A DNA stretch of 64,000 nt from Bacteroidota bacterium (GTDB taxonomy: Bacteria > Bacteroidota > Bacteroidia > Bacteroidales > VadinHA17), in contig JAAYDB010000003.1 of NCBI GenBank assembly GCA_012729475.1, positions 1 through 64,000 of the forward strand, given 5' to 3'. A model generated the notes under the pieces. It did not search any database. It worked only from the letters and a program-made list of their open reading frames with translations, and was not told the origin of the DNA. This document shows, one piece after another, positions 1 through 9,508 of this stretch (positions are counted from its first letter, which is position 1; the number at the start of each line of letters is the position of its first letter). A program made the position numbers and the translations under genes.

Positions 1-2
1 CC

Positions 3-254
3 TATTCTCTCGATCTTTTTGCCGGTTTTGGGCAGGTCAGAGTCATCAACAATGAGGCAAACAGGATCCTTGCCGCTGCCGGAATCGGCCCTGACCGCAA
101 TTTTCCCAATCAACTGCAAATTGATCCTGTAGAGGATCTTTCGCCAATCCAAAGAACCATTGGCCATAAAGCGATAGAAAACATCCTTCTTGCACGAGAG
201 AACCTTAAAGAGAACGGATTCAGAATAATGAAAGGCGTTTTTCACCATGAATAA
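3..254 (+). CDS. C-terminal end of an unidentified protein (5' truncated by window)
   Basis: An open frame enters from the left edge of the window (first complete codon at base 3) and ends at a TAA at 252-254, giving about 83 residues. The end reads QRTIGHKAIENILLAREN and then closes with MKGVFHHE. The composition is that of a soluble, folded protein, with charged helical stretches and no membrane segment. I do not recognise the family. Its stop codon lies inside the first codons of the next small ORF (8-base overlap), so the two may be translationally coupled. The frame has no internal stop and uses codons like its neighbours, so a real gene tail is likely. Confidence 0.6.
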   Translation, partial: YSLDLFAGFGQVRVINNEANRILAAAGIGPDRNFPNQLQIDPVEDLSPIQRTIGHKAIENILLARENLKENGFRIMKGVFHHE

Positions 255-546
255 AGGAAATAGCAACAATAGCTCTAACACCTGTAACCGTGTGAACTTA
301 CAGTTGTCATTACTCTCAATTGACAAGGATTTACCGCTTATTTTCAGATGCCGGGCAATATCCATTATGCTGTTAATTGCTTTTCTGTTATCATTCTCCG
401 GAAAAAAACTATTAATCTCAGAGAAAATATTTGTACCTTTATTACTAAGCATTGGGATCAGTTATTTATGGTTTCGTCACTTTAAATATACTGATTTTCA
501 GAGATATCTGAAAACTCCCTTTGCTTTTTTTATGCCATTTTATTAA
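247..546 (+). CDS. Small hypothetical membrane protein
   Basis: A 99-residue ORF starts with an ATG that overlaps the stop of the preceding frame by 8 bases, the arrangement of a coupled second cistron. The N-terminus is polar and Asn/Ser-rich (about residues 1-30). Two hydrophobic segments follow at about residues 38-52 (ISIMLLIAFLLSFS) and 61-76 (KIFVPLLLSIGISYLWF), and the tail is aromatic and basic. This suggests a two-helix inner membrane protein. I do not recognise a family. It could also be a chance ORF in an AT-rich stretch. The overlapping start and the two clear hydrophobic segments favour a gene. Confidence 0.4.
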   Translation: MNKGNSNNSSNTCNRVNLQLSLLSIDKDLPLIFRCRAISIMLLIAFLLSFSGKKLLISEKIFVPLLLSIGISYLWFRHFKYTDFQRYLKTPFAFFMPFY

Positions 547-628
547 CTTTTTCTTACTTGCGAAACTTCAATTATTTATTTATATGTAAGTCGGGGTGAA
601 GGAAAATCCTGTGACCTGATCTGTTCTT

Positions 629-1279
629 TCAGGCCATCTTGATTAGAATGGATTTAATAATGTCAGCTACATCTTCTGCACGATCAACACACCTCTCGAG
701 TATCTCAAGAATCTCATTGTTCTTAAGTAGTTCAGCAGCATCTTTTTCTTTGTCAAAAAGTTCTGAGACAGCTACATAGTAATACTCATCAACCTTGTGT
801 TCTATTGCTGTTACATTGTTACAGGCCTGGGTAATCTCTTTTTTATTGGCAGCAAAATCATTCAGACAGTGGATGCCAACTTCAATTTCTTTGGCAGCTT
901 CATAAAGCATGTCCGCCATGACCTTGTATACTGCAAGGAGTTTTTTTGGTTTGTAAAGACATATCCTTCTGCTTACACCGTTAATTGAATCAACAACATC
1001 ATCCATGTGAAAAATCAGATCCTGTATATCTTCCCGGTCAAATGGGGTGATAAAGGATTTGTTAAGCTGTTCGTAGGTCTTATCTGTAATAATATCACCA
1101 ATATGTTCAACTTCTTTTATCTCCTTATGTATCTTTTCATGGTCTTCAGTCTCTGTGAAAGTGAGCATGTGCCTGAGAAGTTCTGAGGCTCTAACAAGAT
1201 TTTTTGCACTTTCCTCGAAAAGAGGATGAAAAGAATGATCCTTTGGAACAAAAAACTTGAGGATCTTATCAATATTCAT
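629..1279 (-). CDS. DUF47 / PhoU-like phosphate transport accessory protein
   Basis: The 216-residue, mostly helical protein fits the DUF47 (PhoU-like, Pit accessory) family in length and in its acidic, metal-binding-type helical repeats. Examples are the segments around HIGDIITDKTYEQLN and FHMDDVVDSINGV in the first half and HKVDEYYY with RAEDVADIIKSILIK in the second. Proteins of this family are soluble cytoplasmic partners of PiT-type phosphate permeases and modulate uptake. The gene lies 80 bases downstream of a PiT permease gene on the same strand, so the two probably form one operon. The start ATG at 1279 is the only good one. Confidence 0.85.
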   Translation of the reverse strand: MNIDKILKFFVPKDHSFHPLFEESAKNLVRASELLRHMLTFTETEDHEKIHKEIKEVEHIGDIITDKTYEQLNKSFITPFDREDIQDLIFHMDDVVDSINGVSRRICLYKPKKLLAVYKVMADMLYEAAKEIEVGIHCLNDFAANKKEITQACNNVTAIEHKVDEYYYVAVSELFDKEKDAAELLKNNEILEILERCVDRAEDVADIIKSILIKMA

Positions 1280-1359
1280 CGTTAAAATTTATTGATCAGT
1301 GTGAAAAAAAAGAATAATACTTCTGTATTAAAATAACAAAAATAAAAAAAACCGGTGAA

Positions 1360-3648
1360 TCAGGTCATTTCTATTTTACTGAATTGGTCAGTCATTTTTT
1401 GCGACTTGTTACTCAGGATGAAATCCCTGTGTGATTTTAGCATATTTATTGTATGAAGCACCAGATTTTTACTTTCAGATAATAAATTCAGATACATAAG
1501 AGAATTTCTTGTACCGACCAGTTCGGATTTAATGAACTTAATGTGTCTTTTCTTTATTTTGGAGATATGATCCAGAATCTCTTGCTGTTGTGATATCAGA
1601 TTGTTTATTTCATTAAATTTTTTTGTTTTGCTTATTCTGAATATTTCATCAAAAAAATTATTCATCGATTCGTTAAGTTCATGCAGGTCTTTAACCTGTG
1701 CTGGTATCAATGGTGGGTGATTATTATCTATATATTCATATATACTGTCAGAAATATATCTGAGACAGTGGGCCATTTCTCTTATATAGTCAAGTATCTG
1801 GACATAAAACGGGCCAGTTTCAATAGAATCCTCCTCAAGCTTTTTTAAAATAGGGTAGATGTTGTATTTCAGTTCCTTGGCATCCTTGTTCAGTTCATTA
1901 ACATTTTTGATGACTTTTTTCATTTTCTTTCTGTCTTCTCGGATCAGGCTTAAGATAGCTGAAAAATACAGCTTTGATACAGTATTTGCTACTTTTGTTA
2001 TTGAAGAAGAACATTTTTGCATAACGTTTTCCCCGTTGAGAGTTTCTTTATCATCCAATTCATCTTTTTTGTTCTGGACAAGAAGTCGCTTTTTATGAAT
2101 GAAATTGGTTTTTATTACGAGGAATACCGCAAGTGCCATAGCTGTAATAATAGCTATTAATCCGCCCCAGTTAAGGAAAAGGGCTACAATTGAGGATACA
2201 GTAAAAGCGATAAGGGCAGTAAAAAACCAGCCGCCGATTACAGTAGTTACACCAGTGATGCGGAAAACGGCACTTTCCCTGCCCCAGGCTCCATCTGCGA
2301 AAGATGTACCCATGGCTACCATAAAAGTCACATATGTTGTTGAAAGAGGAAGTTTAAGTGAAGTTGCTGTTGCAATTAGTATACTGGCTACAAACATATT
2401 CACTGAAGCTCTTAGTTGATCAAAAGAGGTCGAATCATTTTTGTTTTTTGTCTTTTTGTTGAAAATCCGGGGGTCGAATCTTTTATCGACAAACTTTATT
2501 ACTTTTAATGGAACAATTCTGTTGAAGAGTTTCGATGCTCCCAGTGATCCTCTTACTACTGTTCTTGATATTCTGGAAGAAGCAAATCTTTCTGTTCCTG
2601 CATCCTGACGGGCAAGACCAATTTCGGTCTGTGATACACTGCGGGCTTTTTTTGAGAAGAATAATGTTGCAACCATTATAAAGCCGGCCAGCATTAGAAA
2701 ATATGTTGGTGTTTTTACCGGTTCACTGAGAGCTTCCATGGTGTATGTGTCAGGATTAAAACCGGGAGCAGACAGTGCTTCTCTGAAAGATTCAAATCCG
2801 GCCAGAGGAACTCCTATGAAATTCACAAGATCATTTCCTGCAAAAGCCATTGCCAGGGAAAATGTTCCAACCAGTACGATAATTCTCAGAATATTTATCC
2901 TGAAGAATGATATCAGGAGTTGCAATACAAGGGCAATGGAAACAAAAGAATATAACAACAGTTTTAGAGTGTTTTCCCTGAACCAGGTCAGCGATTCTTC
3001 GTTCATGAACGATGCTCCTTTGGCTCCTTTTACAATCATGAAATATATTATTGCAGTAATTGCTAATCCCCCCCACAAGGCACCGAAATATTTCATGTAA
3101 CGCTGGTAATTAAAAGAGAAAACCAGCCTTGTGAAAAACTGGACTATCATACCTGCAGTAAAAGCGATTACTACTGAAAGTAGAATGCCCGATATTATTG
3201 CCAAAGCTTTTGTTGAATTGATATAACCTGCTATATCAGAAAACCCTTCAGAGGTTTTTGAGATTTTAATAAGGGATATTGCTACCGCCGCCCCCAAGAG
3301 TTCAAATACTATAGAAACAGTTGTTGAAGTAGGTAAACCGAAAGTATTAAATGTGTCCAATAAAATAATATCAGTGATCATTACTGCAAGGAAGATTATC
3401 ATGATCTCTGAAAAATAGAATTTATCCGGGTGAAAGATCCCTGACCTTGCTATCTCCATCATTCCGCTGGAGAATGTAGCTCCAACAAGAACTCCCAATC
3501 CGGCAACAGCAAGAATCACTCTGAAGGGAGCTACTTTAGAACCTATGGCTGAATTGAGAAAATTTGCCGCATCATTGGATACCCCGACTACAAGGTCCGA
3601 AATGGCCAGAATAAACAGAATGATTACAAAAATTAAATATATATTCAC
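1360..3648 (-). CDS. PiT-family inorganic phosphate transporter with C-terminal PhoU-like domain
   Basis: The 762-residue protein carries the two inverted PiT signatures. The first is GVSNDAANFLNSAIG near the N-terminus and the second is AFAGNDLVNFIGVPLAG at about residues 265-285. Many hydrophobic segments fill the first 520 residues or so. The remaining roughly 220 residues are charged and helical and resemble a PhoU-like domain; this long form is common in Bacteroidota. It should be a cation-coupled inner-membrane phosphate permease. It precedes the DUF47 gene on the same strand. The start ATG at 3648 gives a first membrane helix (IYLIFVIILFILAI) directly at the N-terminus, as expected. 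Confidence 0.9.
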   Translation of the reverse strand: MNIYLIFVIILFILAISDLVVGVSNDAANFLNSAIGSKVAPFRVILAVAGLGVLVGATFSSGMMEIARSGIFHPDKFYFSEIMIIFLAVMITDIILLDTFNTFGLPTSTTVSIVFELLGAAVAISLIKISKTSEGFSDIAGYINSTKALAIISGILLSVVIAFTAGMIVQFFTRLVFSFNYQRYMKYFGALWGGLAITAIIYFMIVKGAKGASFMNEESLTWFRENTLKLLLYSFVSIALVLQLLISFFRINILRIIVLVGTFSLAMAFAGNDLVNFIGVPLAGFESFREALSAPGFNPDTYTMEALSEPVKTPTYFLMLAGFIMVATLFFSKKARSVSQTEIGLARQDAGTERFASSRISRTVVRGSLGASKLFNRIVPLKVIKFVDKRFDPRIFNKKTKNKNDSTSFDQLRASVNMFVASILIATATSLKLPLSTTYVTFMVAMGTSFADGAWGRESAVFRITGVTTVIGGWFFTALIAFTVSSIVALFLNWGGLIAIITAMALAVFLVIKTNFIHKKRLLVQNKKDELDDKETLNGENVMQKCSSSITKVANTVSKLYFSAILSLIREDRKKMKKVIKNVNELNKDAKELKYNIYPILKKLEEDSIETGPFYVQILDYIREMAHCLRYISDSIYEYIDNNHPPLIPAQVKDLHELNESMNNFFDEIFRISKTKKFNEINNLISQQQEILDHISKIKKRHIKFIKSELVGTRNSLMYLNLLSESKNLVLHTINMLKSHRDFILSNKSQKMTDQFSKIEMT

Positions 3649-3731
3649 CTTTTGTTTATTTCCGTTATCATGCTACCGGACTGAATTCTAATCTTTAACT
3701 CTATCTGCCAGGCTAATCCGGTAATGATATT

Positions 3732-3739
3732 CAAATATA
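3732..3739 (-). promoter_or_regulatory. Possible -7 element for the phosphate permease operon
   Basis: The minus strand reads TATATTTG, a full match to the Bacteroidota -7 consensus TAnnTTTG, about 84 bases before the ATG. A properly spaced -33 TTG is missing, so this is only a candidate. Confidence 0.3.
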
Positions 3740-3953
3740 ATCTTTTTACAAAATTTGATGTAAAATTAGAAAATATGCCTTAATACTATCTGCCGGATTG
3801 TTAATTTTTTGTTACGAAACACAGACCATTTTTTTCATATTTAACTGCATCTTATGGTTAGAATTATTTTTATTTATTAGCTGTAAACAAAAGAAATACC
3901 CAATACAGCAAAAACAATGATAAATATTCATCACAATACTTTACTTATTCCGA

Positions 3954-4006
3954 TAATAATCACTAATTTTAAGTCTTATGACAATAAGTAATAATCACTA
4001 ATTTTA
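3954..4006 (+). repeat. 18-base direct repeat just upstream of pepD
   Basis: The sequence TAATAATCACTAATTTTA occurs at 3954-3971 and again, identically, at 3989-4006. The copies are 35 bases apart start to start, and the second copy ends 6 bases before the pepD ATG. The spacing is close to three helical turns. It could be a pair of binding sites for a regulator or a small local duplication. Confidence 0.7.
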
Positions 4007-4012
4007 TTAATA

Positions 4013-5473
4013 ATGAACGATATACGCAAACTTGAACCCGGGTCATTATGGAATTTCTTCTATGATCTGACTCAGATCCCACGTCCTTCAAAAAAGGAAC
4101 AAAAAGTTATAGATTATATAGTAAAGTTTGGTAAAGATCACAAACTGGAGACCATTGTTGACAAGACCGGGAATGTTATTATTAAAAAACCGGCTGCCAG
4201 GGGTATGGAAAAGAGGGAGGGTGTTGTATTACAGACACATCTTGACATGGTGCCTCAGAAAAACAATGATAAGAAGCATGATTTTGAGAAGGACCCTATT
4301 GAGACTCTTATTGATGGAGACTGGGTAAAAGCAAACGGGACTACACTGGGGTCTGACAATGGGATAGGTGTTGCTGCTACATTAGCTATTCTGGCTTCCA
4401 AAGAAATTCCCCACGGTCCGCTTGAAGCACTATTCACAATTGATGAGGAGACAGGAATGACCGGCGCTTTTGGTTTGAAAAAAGGACTACTGGATGGAGA
4501 TATTCTTATTAATCTGGATTCTGAAGATATAAATGAGCTTTGTGTGGGATGTGCCGGTGGTCTAGATATTAGTGCAAGAAAGAAATACAAGGAAGAAAAA
4601 ACACCTGAAGGCATGACTTCTTACAGAGTAACAGCCAAAGGGTTAAAAGGAGGTCATTCAGGAGTGGATATTGCTATGGGCAGGGCTAACTCAAATAAGC
4701 TAATGTTCCGTTTCCTTATGCAGGCTGAATCGGATTTTGATATCCGGCTGGCTGAAGCAGAAGGAGGTAATTTACGTAATGCAATACCACGGGAATCATA
4801 TTCTGTACTGCTTGTTGAAGATGAAAAAGTAAAAGCTTTTGAGAAATTCGTGAAAGAATATGAAAAGATCTGTAAAGCTGAATTTACTGATACCGAGCCG
4901 GATATGTCATTTTTATCCATTAAATGCGAAATGCCTGAAAAAGTAATGGCAAAAAAGGATCAATACAGGATTATAAGAGCCGTTTTTGCCTGCCCAAATG
5001 GTGTTCAGCGAATGAGTCAGGCAGTAAAAGGATTAGTTGAGACCTCTAACAACCTGGCTATCGTAAAAGTGAGCAATGGTAACTTTGAAGTCCAGAATCT
5101 GTGTCGCAGTTCTGTTGATTCAGCAAAAGAAGCTACGGCATGGCGTATAGCAGCTGTTTTCCATCTTATTGATGCCAATGTAGAGATGTCAGGAGGTTAT
5201 CCAGGATGGAAACCAGATATGGATTCTCCGATACTTGGTATATCTGCTGGTGTTTATAAAAAATTGTTCGGAGTAATGCCTGAAATAAAAGCTATTCATG
5301 CCGGACTGGAATGTGCAATTATAGGAGGAGTTTATCCGGCTCTTGATATGATCTCTTTTGGACCAACTATCAAGTACCCGCATTCCCCGGACGAAAAAGT
5401 AGGGATAACTTCTGTAAAGAAATTTTTCAGCCTGCTGTGTGAAACACTGAAACAGGTGCCTGAGAAGAAATAG
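4013..5473 (+). CDS. pepD: Aminoacyl-histidine dipeptidase (PepD, peptidase family M20C)
   Basis: The 486-residue protein matches the M20C dipeptidases in length and motifs. The metal ligands are visible in order: H76 and D78 in LQTHLDMVPQK, the bridging D115 in TLGSDNGIGVAATLA, the catalytic pair E145/E146 in FTIDEETGMTGAFG, D169 in INLDSEDIN, and the last His in IKYPHSPDEKVGI near the C-terminus. It should be a cytoplasmic two-zinc enzyme that hydrolyses Xaa-His and other dipeptides. It is monocistronic between a divergent phosphate permease and a convergent carboxylase operon. The ATG at 4013 fits the usual start. An 18-base direct repeat precedes it. Confidence 0.93.
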   Translation: MNDIRKLEPGSLWNFFYDLTQIPRPSKKEQKVIDYIVKFGKDHKLETIVDKTGNVIIKKPAARGMEKREGVVLQTHLDMVPQKNNDKKHDFEKDPIETLIDGDWVKANGTTLGSDNGIGVAATLAILASKEIPHGPLEALFTIDEETGMTGAFGLKKGLLDGDILINLDSEDINELCVGCAGGLDISARKKYKEEKTPEGMTSYRVTAKGLKGGHSGVDIAMGRANSNKLMFRFLMQAESDFDIRLAEAEGGNLRNAIPRESYSVLLVEDEKVKAFEKFVKEYEKICKAEFTDTEPDMSFLSIKCEMPEKVMAKKDQYRIIRAVFACPNGVQRMSQAVKGLVETSNNLAIVKVSNGNFEVQNLCRSSVDSAKEATAWRIAAVFHLIDANVEMSGGYPGWKPDMDSPILGISAGVYKKLFGVMPEIKAIHAGLECAIIGGVYPALDMISFGPTIKYPHSPDEKVGITSVKKFFSLLCETLKQVPEKK

Positions 5474-5521
5474 AGGAAGATTGAATACTATGGTGTATAT
5501 GATTATGGTTGTAATGTGAGA

Positions 5522-6046
5522 TTAATCAACTTTTATCTCGACAAGTAAATCATCCTTCATTACATTTGCATTAGGTTTAACAAGTATCCTGGTTACTGTG
5601 CCACTGACAGGTGATTGAATTTCATTCTGCATCTTCATGGCTTCCAGAATGACTACTGGTTCTCCGCGTTGTACGACAGCCCCCTCTCTGACGCATACAT
5701 CTATTAATTTACCAGGCATCGGCGCTTTTACTGATTCTTGTTCAACCTTCTTTTTAGTAGCATTCAGGACTTTCATTCTCTTCATCGAGAAAGGAGTCTC
5801 CACGGTGAATGTATAGCTTATATCATTGAAAAGGATTTCATAGCTGTTTTGCCTTGACCTTATTATCTCAACAGGGTATTTCCTGTTTTTCCATAAAATA
5901 TAAGTGCCGTATTTTTCATCACTTTTTAAACTTACTACATAGTCGCGCTTGCCTATACGGATCTTGTTCCGTAAAGGAAGAGTGAAACAGAATTTTCTAT
6001 TTTCTGATGACAGGGTATAAAGCTTTTTTATCTGAAGGGTACTCAT
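5522..6046 (-). CDS. Biotin carboxyl carrier subunit of an acyl-CoA carboxylase
   Basis: The 174-residue protein has a C-terminal biotinyl/lipoyl domain (about residues 105-174) that starts at APMPGKLIDV and contains the biotinylation motif EAMKMQNEI with the target lysine at K138. The N-terminal 100 residues form a basic domain typical of carriers in propionyl-CoA or methylcrotonyl-CoA type carboxylases. The gene is the last of three on the minus strand, 17 bases after the biotin carboxylase gene. It would carry carboxybiotin between the biotin carboxylase and the carboxyltransferase. Confidence 0.88.
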   Translation of the reverse strand: MSTLQIKKLYTLSSENRKFCFTLPLRNKIRIGKRDYVVSLKSDEKYGTYILWKNRKYPVEIIRSRQNSYEILFNDISYTFTVETPFSMKRMKVLNATKKKVEQESVKAPMPGKLIDVCVREGAVVQRGEPVVILEAMKMQNEIQSPVSGTVTRILVKPNANVMKDDLLVEIKVD

Positions 6047-6063
6047 GGTTTTTCAAAAATGTT

Positions 6064-7569
6064 TTAAAATTGGTTCATTCTCTTGTTCATAAGCCAGGGG
6101 CTCATCTCTTTTCCGTTTTCGAAATCTACCTGTATGCTGTTTTCCTCAAGGTTCTCCTCAACGAACATTTTTGTTGCCAGCCAGGCAGCAAGCATCTCCT
6201 CATATTCACTGTTTAAATAGTATTTTTCAATATCTTTTTCGATAAAGGCTGTTGTGAAAGTCCCTTCAAGGAACTTTTGGTTTCGTACCAACATCCTGAA
6301 AAAGGGAAGAGTGGTTTTTGTTCCTTTGATCCATACTTTGTCGAGAGCCATTTTACAATTCTTGATGGCATCTTTCCTGTCTTTTCCTTTAACGATCAGT
6401 TTAGCTATCATGGAGTCATAACTGGATATTATTGAAGATCCCACTGTAATCCCTGTATCAACCCTAATGTCCGGTCCTGCAGGCATACTTAAATTTTCAA
6501 TTTTACCGGGATCAGGTGCGAAACCAGCCTGTACATCTTCAGCATTTATCCGGCATTCAATGGCCCAACCCTTTAAATTAATATCTTCCTGTTTAATATT
6601 TAATGTATTGCCATTAGCAATTTGTATCTGCTGCTGGATGAGATCGATACCCGTAACCAACTCTGTCACCGGATGCTCAACCTGTATCCTTGTGTTCATC
6701 TCCATGAAGTAGAAATTATTATCCGAATCAAGAAGAAACTCAACAGTACCAGCAGAATAATAATCCACTGCTTTGGCTATTTTTACAGCTGTTGCACCCA
6801 TTTTCTGCCTAAGATCACTGTTAAGTGCACTGGAAGGTGCTTCTTCAAGGAGTTTCTGATGCTTCCTTTGGATAGAACACTCTCGTTCACCTAGATGTAT
6901 CACATTCCCAAATTTGTCTCCGAGTATTTGAAACTCAATATGTTTAGGGTTTTCAATATATCTCTCGATAAAAACTGAAGGATCTTTGAACGCTTTCTCT
7001 GCTTCCTTGCTGGCTATTATAAAGAACTTCTCCATGTCTTCAGCTTTTCTCACGATACGCATACCTCTTCCACCACCTCCCGAGGCCGCCTTAATGATAA
7101 CCGGATAACCTATTTTATCTGCAAGAGTAATAGCTTCTTCTATATTGGATATATTTCCTTCACTACCACTTGCCACAGGAATACCATTGGCCAGAGCTAT
7201 TTTTCTGGCAATAGTCTTGTTTCCCATTTTATATATGGAATCCGGGTCCGGCCCTATGAAAATAAGCTTGTTTTCAAGACATTTATTAGCGAAATATGCA
7301 TTTTCTGCCAGGAAACCGTAGCCAGGATGAATAGCATCAGCTCCGGTATTCAACGCAATTTCAATAATTTTTTCAATATCCAGAAAAACTGGTATTTCCG
7401 GAAGTTCTTCGCTGTAATCATAAATCTCATCAGCGTATTCAAGATACATTGCGTTGGGTTCAACAGCAGCGCGAACAACAACTGTTCTTATTTTCATCTG
7501 TTTTGCAGTTCTTATTATCCTGATCGCAATCTCACCCCGGTTTGCTATTAATATCTTTTTTATTTTCAT
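6064..7569 (-). CDS. Biotin carboxylase subunit (AccC / PccA type)
   Basis: The 501-residue protein begins KIKKILIANRGEIAIRI, the biotin carboxylase N-terminal signature. It then shows HPGYGFLAENA, the glycine-rich ATP-grasp loop IIKAASGGGGRGMRIV, and FMEMNTRIQVEHPVTE with the catalytic Arg and Glu residues. It is slightly longer than free AccC (about 450 residues), with a C-terminal extension, as seen in propionyl-CoA carboxylase alpha proteins that have lost the carrier domain. With its neighbours it should carboxylate biotin using ATP and bicarbonate. Substrate specificity (acetyl-, propionyl- or another acyl-CoA) is set by the carboxyltransferase, not by this subunit. Confidence 0.92.
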   Translation of the reverse strand: MKIKKILIANRGEIAIRIIRTAKQMKIRTVVVRAAVEPNAMYLEYADEIYDYSEELPEIPVFLDIEKIIEIALNTGADAIHPGYGFLAENAYFANKCLENKLIFIGPDPDSIYKMGNKTIARKIALANGIPVASGSEGNISNIEEAITLADKIGYPVIIKAASGGGGRGMRIVRKAEDMEKFFIIASKEAEKAFKDPSVFIERYIENPKHIEFQILGDKFGNVIHLGERECSIQRKHQKLLEEAPSSALNSDLRQKMGATAVKIAKAVDYYSAGTVEFLLDSDNNFYFMEMNTRIQVEHPVTELVTGIDLIQQQIQIANGNTLNIKQEDINLKGWAIECRINAEDVQAGFAPDPGKIENLSMPAGPDIRVDTGITVGSSIISSYDSMIAKLIVKGKDRKDAIKNCKMALDKVWIKGTKTTLPFFRMLVRNQKFLEGTFTTAFIEKDIEKYYLNSEYEEMLAAWLATKMFVEENLEENSIQVDFENGKEMSPWLMNKRMNQF

Positions 7570-7869
7570 ACGAATATTTTAATATTATTTTATTCGTTTA
7601 TTTAGTTATTATTTCAGTGGTCGAATGGAACTTTCATGAATTGAACAATCATTTCTTTTTGTGAGTTTCTGCTCATGTAAGTTTCATCAGAGCTATTTTT
7701 ATTATTAATGATTCTTCATCCTCACGCAAAATATATATTATCTGTCATTTTTATATTAGAGATCTGATAAGGATGGTTCATAATCATATACTTTTGTAAG
7801 TATTATAGATTAACAGTTATGAATAATTGATATGTTTTGAATTTAACCCCTATTGACAGGATTTGTTGC
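7570..7869. other. Gap inside the carboxylase operon
   Basis: Three hundred bases separate the carboxyltransferase gene from the biotin carboxylase gene on the minus strand. Only very short ORFs occur (the longest sensible one is 19 codons). A small hairpin with arms ATACTT and AAGTAT lies at 7788-7803. I saw no TAnnTTTG element with a spaced TTG, so it is unclear whether transcription continues through or restarts here. Confidence 0.5.
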
Positions 7870-9426
7870 TTACAATGGCATATTTCCATGTTTTCTTGAA
7901 GGCACTTTTACCCATTTATTGCTTAGAGCCTGAAGGGCAGATATAATTTTTTTCCGTGTTACTGCCGGATCTATTACCTCATCAATATAACCACTTTCAT
8001 CAGCAATAAAAGGATTTGCAATTTTGTCACGGTATTTTTTTACCAGTTCTTTTTTTAGTTCGGCAGGATTGGAAGATTCTGCCAGTTCTTTCCTGTACAG
8101 AATTGCCACAGCACCATCAGGACCCATTACTGCAATTTCTGCAGTAGGCCAGGCAAAACTGAAATCCCCTCCCAGCTTCTTACAGTTCATTACAATAAAT
8201 GCTCCTCCGTACGCTTTTCTTAGGATCACCGTTATGCGTGGTACTGTTGCTTCACTGTAGGCAAAAAGAAGCTTGGCCCCATTCCTTATAATTCCCGCAT
8301 GTTCCTGATCAACACCTGGCAGAAAGCCCGGAACATCTTCCAGGGTGATAATGGGTATATTGAAAGCATCGCAGAAACGAATAAATCTTGCACCTTTTGT
8401 TGATGAGTCTATATCAAGGACACCGGCCAGTACCTTTGGTTGATTTGCAACAATCCCTATAGTTTTCCCTTTTATCCTGGCCAGCCCGGTTACAATATTG
8501 GGTGCATATAGTTCTGCTGTTTCAAAAAAACTGTTACGGTCAACAATAAGGTTGATAACATCCTTTACATCATAAGGTTTATTTGGATCATCCGGAACAA
8601 TATCCCTTAATTTATCATTTATATCAGGTGTTGAATTATCCTCAGGTACGAAAGGAGGATTCTCTACATTATTTGAAGGCAGATATGTCAGGAATTTTTT
8701 AAGGGCCATAATGGTGTTTTCCTCGTCATCATATATCATATGTGCCACACCACTTTTACATGCATGTACTTTAGCTCCTCCCAGTTCATCAAATGTAACT
8801 TCTTCATTCAATACTTCCCTGACTACATTCGGTCCGGTTACAAACATATAACTGGTATGATTGACCATAAAGACAAAGTCAGTCAGTGCAGGGGAGTACA
8901 CCGCTCCTCCGGCAGCAGGCCCCATTATCACTGAGATCTGAGGTATAATTCCGGAAGAATGAATAATGTTTTGAAAGATTGATGCATATCCGCTCAGGCT
9001 GGCAACACCTTCCTGTATCCTTGCTCCTCCCGAATCCATCATTCCTATAATGGGAGAACCCATTTTGAGTGCCATCTCCTGTATCTTAGCGATTTTTTGC
9101 GAATGTACAGCCCCAAGAGAACCTCCCATAATAGTGAAGTCCTGTGCATAGGCAAAAATGAGCCGGCCATTAACTTTTCCATAACCTACAATTACTCCAT
9201 CACCGTAGGTTCTTTCAACTTTGCCGAATTCTACCGGCTGGTCAGCAGGAGTGACAAAGGTATCTATCTCTTCAAATGTGCCCGGATCAAATAGAAGATT
9301 TATCCTTTCCTGAGCCGTAAGCTTGCCTTTTGAATGCTGCTTTTCTGCCTGCTTTTCGCTGTACTGTTTTTTTAATGCCTCCTGACGTTTAAGGAAGGCC
9401 TTATAACTTTTACCCGATATGTCCAT
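7870..9426 (-). CDS. Acyl-CoA carboxylase carboxyltransferase subunit (propionyl/methylmalonyl-CoA type)
   Basis: The 518-residue protein is a full-length crotonase-fold carboxyltransferase. It has DSGGARIQEGVASLSGYASI and GPAAGGAVYSPALTDF in the N-domain. The C-domain shows DVPGFLPGVDQEHAGIIRNG, RKAYGGAFIVMN and AWPTAEIAVMGPDGAV. This is the family of propionyl-CoA carboxylase beta and methylmalonyl-CoA decarboxylase alpha. Because a biotin carboxylase and a biotin carrier follow on the same strand, a carboxylase is more likely than a sodium-pumping decarboxylase. In Bacteroidota a role in propionyl-CoA/methylmalonyl-CoA metabolism would be usual, but acetyl-CoA cannot be excluded from sequence alone. 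A well-formed promoter lies about 85 bases upstream. Confidence 0.92.
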   Translation of the reverse strand: MDISGKSYKAFLKRQEALKKQYSEKQAEKQHSKGKLTAQERINLLFDPGTFEEIDTFVTPADQPVEFGKVERTYGDGVIVGYGKVNGRLIFAYAQDFTIMGGSLGAVHSQKIAKIQEMALKMGSPIIGMMDSGGARIQEGVASLSGYASIFQNIIHSSGIIPQISVIMGPAAGGAVYSPALTDFVFMVNHTSYMFVTGPNVVREVLNEEVTFDELGGAKVHACKSGVAHMIYDDEENTIMALKKFLTYLPSNNVENPPFVPEDNSTPDINDKLRDIVPDDPNKPYDVKDVINLIVDRNSFFETAELYAPNIVTGLARIKGKTIGIVANQPKVLAGVLDIDSSTKGARFIRFCDAFNIPIITLEDVPGFLPGVDQEHAGIIRNGAKLLFAYSEATVPRITVILRKAYGGAFIVMNCKKLGGDFSFAWPTAEIAVMGPDGAVAILYRKELAESSNPAELKKELVKKYRDKIANPFIADESGYIDEVIDPAVTRKKIISALQALSNKWVKVPSRKHGNMPL

Positions 9427-9508
9427 AGCCTTTTTAGATTATCTAAATATCAGGAAAAAGCTCAGATCACTGAACTTATCTGATTTATTTCCGTTTTTTT
9501 TTCGGCTC

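Larger units (their letters stand above)
3649..4012. other. Divergent intergenic region between the phosphate permease and pepD genes
   Basis: This stretch of 364 bases is AT-rich, has no credible ORF, and must carry the promoters of two divergent genes. On the minus strand 3732-3739 reads TATATTTG, matching the Bacteroidota -7 element TAnnTTTG, but no TTG sits at the usual 19-21 base spacing. Close to pepD there is an 18-base direct repeat, described separately. I see no tRNA or convincing structured RNA here. Confidence 0.6.
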
